Shown: positions 63,198 to 64,000 of the stretch, piece after piece | Position numbering within the stretch: position 1 is the stretch's first letter | Layout: each line of letters begins with the position of its first letter | NCBI RefSeq assembly: GCF_000376825.1 | Contig: NZ_AQXW01000004.1 | Coordinates: 2,356,001 to 2,420,000 of the forward strand | Length of the DNA: 64,000 nt | Direction: 5' to 3' | From: Demetria terragena DSM 11295 | GTDB taxonomy: Bacteria > Actinomycetota > Actinomycetes > Actinomycetales > Dermatophilaceae | The notes under the pieces: generated by a model | Seen by the model: the letters and a program-made list of their open reading frames with translations, nothing else | Database searches by the model: none | Told to the model about the DNA's origin: nothing | Program-made: the position numbers and the translations under genes

Positions 63198-64000
63198 GTG
63201 ACTATCAAACACAAGATAGACGGTGGAACTAGGCGAGGGTCTGAGGCGCGGTTGCCGCAGCCCGTGAAGGTCCTACTGTTGGCCCGATTCGTCAATCGCC
63301 TGGGGGCATTCTCGATGCCGTTCCTAGCCGCCCTGCTCGTGCACGAGCGGGGGGCCAGCGTCACCCTCGCGGGCGCTGTGATGGGGATATTCGGGATCGC
63401 AACCATCCCGTCTCGGCTGATCGGCGGTCGGCTCGCAACGCGGGTAGGCACTAAAAACGCAGTGATCCTGGGACTCGCGGGGACGGCTGGATCGCAACTG
63501 ATCATTGCGTGGGCGCCATCTCTCGCTGTAGCTGTGATTGGCGCGGCCCTGCTCGGTCTCTGTTTCGAGATCTACGAGCCTGCAAGCCAGGGTCTCGTAG
63601 CTGACGTGACTCCTGAGAACCTGCTTCCACGCGCCTACGGCCTGTTGGGGGCTGCTCTGTCCGCGGCAGGACTCGCGGCTGGACTGTTCGCGGCGACCAT
63701 CGGCCGACTTGGGCTGTCCTGGCTCTTCGTCTTCGATGCGGCCACTGCGATCGCCGGCATGGTCGTGGTCGCATTGTTGCTACATCCAGCCCGCCAGCGG
63801 GCCAACCTCGAAGAGAACCACGGGCCTGCCCCGTCACCGTGGCGAGACCACAAGCTCTGGTTGCTCATGGTCACTGGCACCGGTTTCGCAATGATCTACC
63901 TGGTCGTTCCGATGGTTATGCCACTTGCCCTGGGGCTAGCTGGTTGGCAAGCCTCTGACGCCGGGCTCCTCAACGCGCTGTCAGCCCTTGTTGTCATCGC
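63198..64000 (+). CDS. MFS transporter, 5' part (runs off window)
   Basis: About 267 residues from GTG 63198, still open at base 64000. Hydrophobic segments alternate in MFS fashion; 'RFVNRLGAFSMPFLAALLVH' is the first, 'GGRLATRVGTKNAVILG' the loop 2-3 motif. Substrate unknown. Divergent from the CGNR regulator, a common regulator-exporter arrangement. Confidence 0.85.
   Translation, partial: MTIKHKIDGGTRRGSEARLPQPVKVLLLARFVNRLGAFSMPFLAALLVHERGASVTLAGAVMGIFGIATIPSRLIGGRLATRVGTKNAVILGLAGTAGSQLIIAWAPSLAVAVIGAALLGLCFEIYEPASQGLVADVTPENLLPRAYGLLGAALSAAGLAAGLFAATIGRLGLSWLFVFDAATAIAGMVVVALLLHPARQRANLEENHGPAPSPWRDHKLWLLMVTGTGFAMIYLVVPMVMPLALGLAGWQASDAGLLNALSALVVI

Overview
The window is high-G+C DNA with dense, often overlapping genes and many GTG or TTG starts. 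It has an HspR-type chaperone operon, HAIR-like heat-shock operators, an LprG-P55 pair, WYL and CGNR regulators and an ECF42-type sigma operon. Together these point to an actinobacterium. The exact genus cannot be fixed from sequence reading alone; Micrococcales is a guess. No rRNA, tRNA or CRISPR array was seen.

Left part, 1-12047, looks like core chromosome: the 3' part of metE; a superoxide dismutase gene closed by a 20-bp perfect hairpin; then a cobalamin riboswitch leading into nrdA-nrdB-mntH-thioesterase. NrdB has Phe where the tyrosyl radical normally sits and Glu at the first metal ligand, the class Ic (Mn/Fe) signature. The Nramp Mn/Fe importer gene follows after only 2 nt. Then come a SulP transporter, a DedA protein and a glutaminase with a C-terminal STAS-like domain.

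Middle, about 12160-33125, is a metal and metalloid island. An arsenic block holds an ArsR-GNAT (ArsN-like) fusion, a flavoprotein, a second ArsR, ACR3 and ArsC, and both of its divergent promoters carry the same operator. Next is a block with DUF4396, a two-component system, a DUF305 lipoprotein, a BNR-type lipoprotein and YnfA; a direct-repeat box is shared by the two-component promoter and the DUF305 promoter. Then a tightly coupled operon follows: ArsR-type regulator, P1B ATPase (SPC motif), LspA, TlpA-like, CcdA, DsbA-like and VKOR. The island ends with a Tn7-like transposition module (TnsA, TnsB, TnsC, TniQ, plus a small trailing ORF) and a repeat-bearing right end at about 33125, only 165 bp before dnaK.

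Right part, 33290-64000, is again core-like: dnaK-grpE-dnaJ-hspR, an RraB-like protein, a secreted subtilase, clpB with a HAIR element, two tandem secreted tripeptidyl-aminopeptidase-type hydrolases, lprG-P55, a Baeyer-Villiger-type monooxygenase, xthA, an SDR, pyrE, DedA, an orphan solute-binding lipoprotein, a WYL regulator, a SpoU methyltransferase, an AGCS symporter, DUF2252, an ECF42-type operon with YCII proteins, a CGNR regulator and a truncated MFS gene. Several transcription units end in unusually long perfect hairpins.
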